Source: Staphylococcus ureilyticus (GTDB taxonomy: Bacteria > Bacillota > Bacilli > Staphylococcales > Staphylococcaceae). Taken from it: a stretch of DNA of 64,000 nt. Location: assembly GCF_002902235.1 (NCBI RefSeq), contig NZ_PPRL01000141.1:1-64000 (forward strand). The letters are read 5' to 3'. A program made the position numbers and the translations under genes. Positions 62,783 through 64,000 of this stretch are shown here, piece after piece (within the stretch, counting starts at the first letter, position 1; each line of letters begins with the position of its first letter). The notes under the pieces are model-generated. The model was not told the DNA's origin. It did not search any database and saw only the letters and a list, made by a program, of their open reading frames with translations.

Positions 62783-63139
62783 GGGGACGTTTTTGGATTC
62801 GACAGGGGTCCCCGAGCTAGTTAAGCGTGTCGGAGGGTTGTCTCCGCACCAACACACACAGTTAAAAATTAACTGACAAATCAAACAATAATTTCGCAGT
62901 AGCTGCCTAATAGCACTCTGCATCGCCTAACTGCATTTCCTATGTGCAGTTAACGCGATTCAACCTTAATAGGATACGCTAGGCACTGCCGTTCGAAGTC
63001 TGCCTAGAAGAGATTAATCGAACTAGCATAATGTCGGCTGTCTATCACCTAACATTATGCGAAATACCTTGATAGACTACACACGTAGAAAGATTAGTAT
63101 CAGGACCTCTGGACGCGGGTTCGAATCCCGCCGTCTCCA
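62783..63139 (+). ncRNA. ssrA: Transfer-messenger RNA (tmRNA)
   Basis: The 5' end GGGGACG pairs with CGTCTCC at the 3' end, forming the tRNA-Ala-like acceptor stem with discriminator A; CCA is not encoded. GGTTCGAATCCCGC is the T-arm. The tag reading frame runs from the resume codon GAC at 62875 to TAA at 62908-62910 and encodes DKSNNNFAVAA. Pseudoknot arms follow it. The length is 357 nt. It lies behind smpB, and its 3' end is a known integration site for staphylococcal mobile elements. Confidence 0.97.
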
Positions 63140-63145
63140 TATCCG

Positions 63146-63177
63146 AGCTCTCAACCACAACGGTTGAGGGCTTTTTT
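63146..63177 (+). terminator. ssrA terminator
   Basis: AGCTCTCAACC pairs with GGTTGAGGGCT around ACAAC (one mismatch allowed), then TTTTTT. It starts seven bases past the mature tmRNA end. Confidence 0.9.
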
Positions 63178-63201
63178 CATGTATAAAAATTTTGAAATTT
63201 A

Positions 63202-63504
63202 TTGAGAGTTGTTCTAGAAAGATACGTGTGTAATTATCATAATATGGTAGATACTTATAAGAATCTACCTAGTGATATGGATGAACTTCAATATATGAAC
63301 CTAGAATCGATTGTAAAGGGCATTACAGAGGTATACAACGATTGTGATATTAAAGTACAACAGATTATTAAATTGTCATGGTGGGACGATAACAACCGTA
63401 CAGAGAACGTTATAGCTGATGTGATGGGCATAAGTGAATTAACGTTAAGACATGCAAAAGAAGTTATATTAAAGCGTGTTGCGAAAGCAGTTGACTATGT
63501 GTGA
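63202..63504 (+). CDS. Phage-type transcription regulator (RinA/ArpU-like), start uncertain
   Basis: The reading frame opens with TTG 63202; the first ATG is 63244. Neither has a clear ribosome site. The predicted protein (86-100 residues) carries a helix-turn-helix at its end (TENVIADVMGISELTLRHAKEVILKRVA) after a TYKNLPSDMDELQYMNLESIV segment and a KVQQIIKLSWWDDN motif. This pattern is typical of the small RinA/ArpU late-gene activators of staphylococcal phages. The segment RYVCNYHNMVDTY also resembles VKKFILNYHKTMNK of the next gene. The missing start next to the ssrA 3' end suggests a recombined or truncated gene. Confidence 0.6.
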   Translation: MRVVLERYVCNYHNMVDTYKNLPSDMDELQYMNLESIVKGITEVYNDCDIKVQQIIKLSWWDDNNRTENVIADVMGISELTLRHAKEVILKRVAKAVDYV

Positions 63505-63842
63505 TGTACGACAAGAAAACAGTTAAAAAGTTTATATTAAATTACCACAAGACAATGAATAAGAGTAATGAGTGTTACGAAGATACAACTGTGGATGACT
63601 TCTTTAGTGTGGATGATCAAGCAGAATCGCATGAGATAGATAATAGTAATATTGAAGAAAGTATATTTTATAATGAAATAGAAATATTAATTGAGAAAGT
63701 GGCCACAGATAAAGAGTTTTACATGTTTTGGCTGTTAGCAGAAGGCAAGACTTATAAAGAAGTAGGACGTATATTTGAAGTATCAGATAAGAGGGTACAA
63801 CAAGTATTTGATAGGGTATTAGATAAGGTAGTGGAAGGGTAA
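63501..63842 (+). CDS. Small sigma-70 region 4-like regulator
   Basis: The frame begins GTG-ATG at 63501-63506. The ATG overlaps the stop of the preceding gene (TGATG), so it is translationally coupled. The 112-113 residues have an N-terminal helix KKTVKKFILNYHKTMNKSNE, an acidic middle and a C-terminal helix-turn-helix (AEGKTYKEVGRIFEVSDKRVQQVFDRVLDKV). The last part resembles sigma factor region 4 and RinA-type proteins. The role is probably transcription control of a phage or island gene set that is not in the window. Confidence 0.6.
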   Translation: MMYDKKTVKKFILNYHKTMNKSNECYEDTTVDDFFSVDDQAESHEIDNSNIEESIFYNEIEILIEKVATDKEFYMFWLLAEGKTYKEVGRIFEVSDKRVQQVFDRVLDKVVEG

Positions 63843-63857
63843 GCACTAATGTACTTG

Positions 63858-63907
63858 CCCTAATTTTTTTATATTTATTCACCTAAATAAGCTAGGGCTA
63901 TTTTTGT
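63858..63907 (+). terminator. Terminator after the two small regulators
   Basis: GCCCTA (63858-63863) pairs with TAGGGC (63894-63899), with an inner TATTTA/TAAATA stem, followed by TATTTTTG. Confidence 0.6.
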
Positions 63908-64000
63908 TCGGTACATGTTCTGTCTTTTTATTAATTTCTTTTATCTTATAATGGTATATAAAAAGGTTATAAGGTATGTATGGAAAATTTAAAACTAGAT
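63908..64000. other. Right edge, possible start of another gene
   Basis: A TATAAT (63947-63952) lies upstream of an AAGGT site and two overlapping ATG codons in different frames (63976 and 63980). A gene may start here and run off the window, but too little is visible to call it. Confidence 0.3.

Overview
The window is chromosomal DNA from a staphylococcus. It is AT-rich, has strong GGAGG-type ribosome binding sites, and carries a gene order that I recognise as the nrd-sst-murB-tagO-secA-uvr-hprK-trxB-clpP-gap-eno-smpB-ssrA stretch of the Staphylococcus aureus core genome. From memory the proteins are close to, but clearly not identical with, S. aureus (NrdE, GapA, ComFA and RapZ all differ at many residues). 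The tmRNA tag reads DKSNNNFAVAA, where S. aureus, as I remember it, has GKSNNNFAVAA. A close relative of S. aureus is therefore more likely than S. aureus itself. No species call can be proven here.

Layout. 1-4.4 kb: class Ib ribonucleotide reductase nrdI-nrdE-nrdF behind a promoter with two NrdR boxes. 4.6-8.6 kb: iron-siderophore transporter sstABCD behind a perfect Fur box. 8.8-14 kb: small conserved proteins (PH-like, CHY zinc finger), murB, a GrpB-family protein, a YkyA-type lipoprotein, a bacilliredoxin and a degenerate glycerate kinase. 14.4-18.5 kb (minus strand): a two-part ThrE-type exporter with pepT, and the GGDEF protein GdpS. 18.8-24.6 kb: tagO, a YigZ protein (minus), fakB, comFA-comFC, hpf. 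24.9-31.4 kb: secA, frameshifted prfB, a LysM-CHAP wall hydrolase with a WalR site, an HD hydrolase, csbA. 31.6-41.6 kb: uvrB-uvrA (LexA box), hprK-lgt-acetyltransferase-TPR protein-trxB. 42-47.2 kb: rapZ-yvcK-whiA, a YitT protein, tRNA-Arg(CCG), clpP (CtsR box). 47.3-50.4 kb: small membrane proteins, an SDR epimerase, an RsaH-like small RNA and a repeat-rich membrane protein. 50.6-57.9 kb: cggR-gapA-pgk-tpiA-gpmI and eno. 58.1-63.2 kb: a membrane protein, secG, est, rnr, smpB and ssrA (tmRNA).

The last 0.8 kb is the only accessory-looking DNA. Directly behind the 3' end of ssrA, a known target for integrative elements in staphylococci, lie two overlapping small genes for phage-type helix-turn-helix regulators. 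They share an N-terminal motif and the first has no convincing start, as expected for an element remnant or junction.

Functionally the window joins DNA precursor synthesis and repair, iron uptake, envelope building (MurB, TagO, Lgt, CHAP hydrolase), secretion (SecA, SecG), lower glycolysis, and translation quality control (RF2, HPF, RNase R, SmpB, tmRNA). Most regulatory claims rest on binding-site matches seen in the sequence. I found no CRISPR array, no insertion sequence and no complete mobile element. The best candidates for a second look are the ssrA-adjacent regulators, the RsaH-like RNA, the apparent ATT start and leader hairpin of comFA, and a promoter sitting just ahead of a terminator at 45.0 kb.
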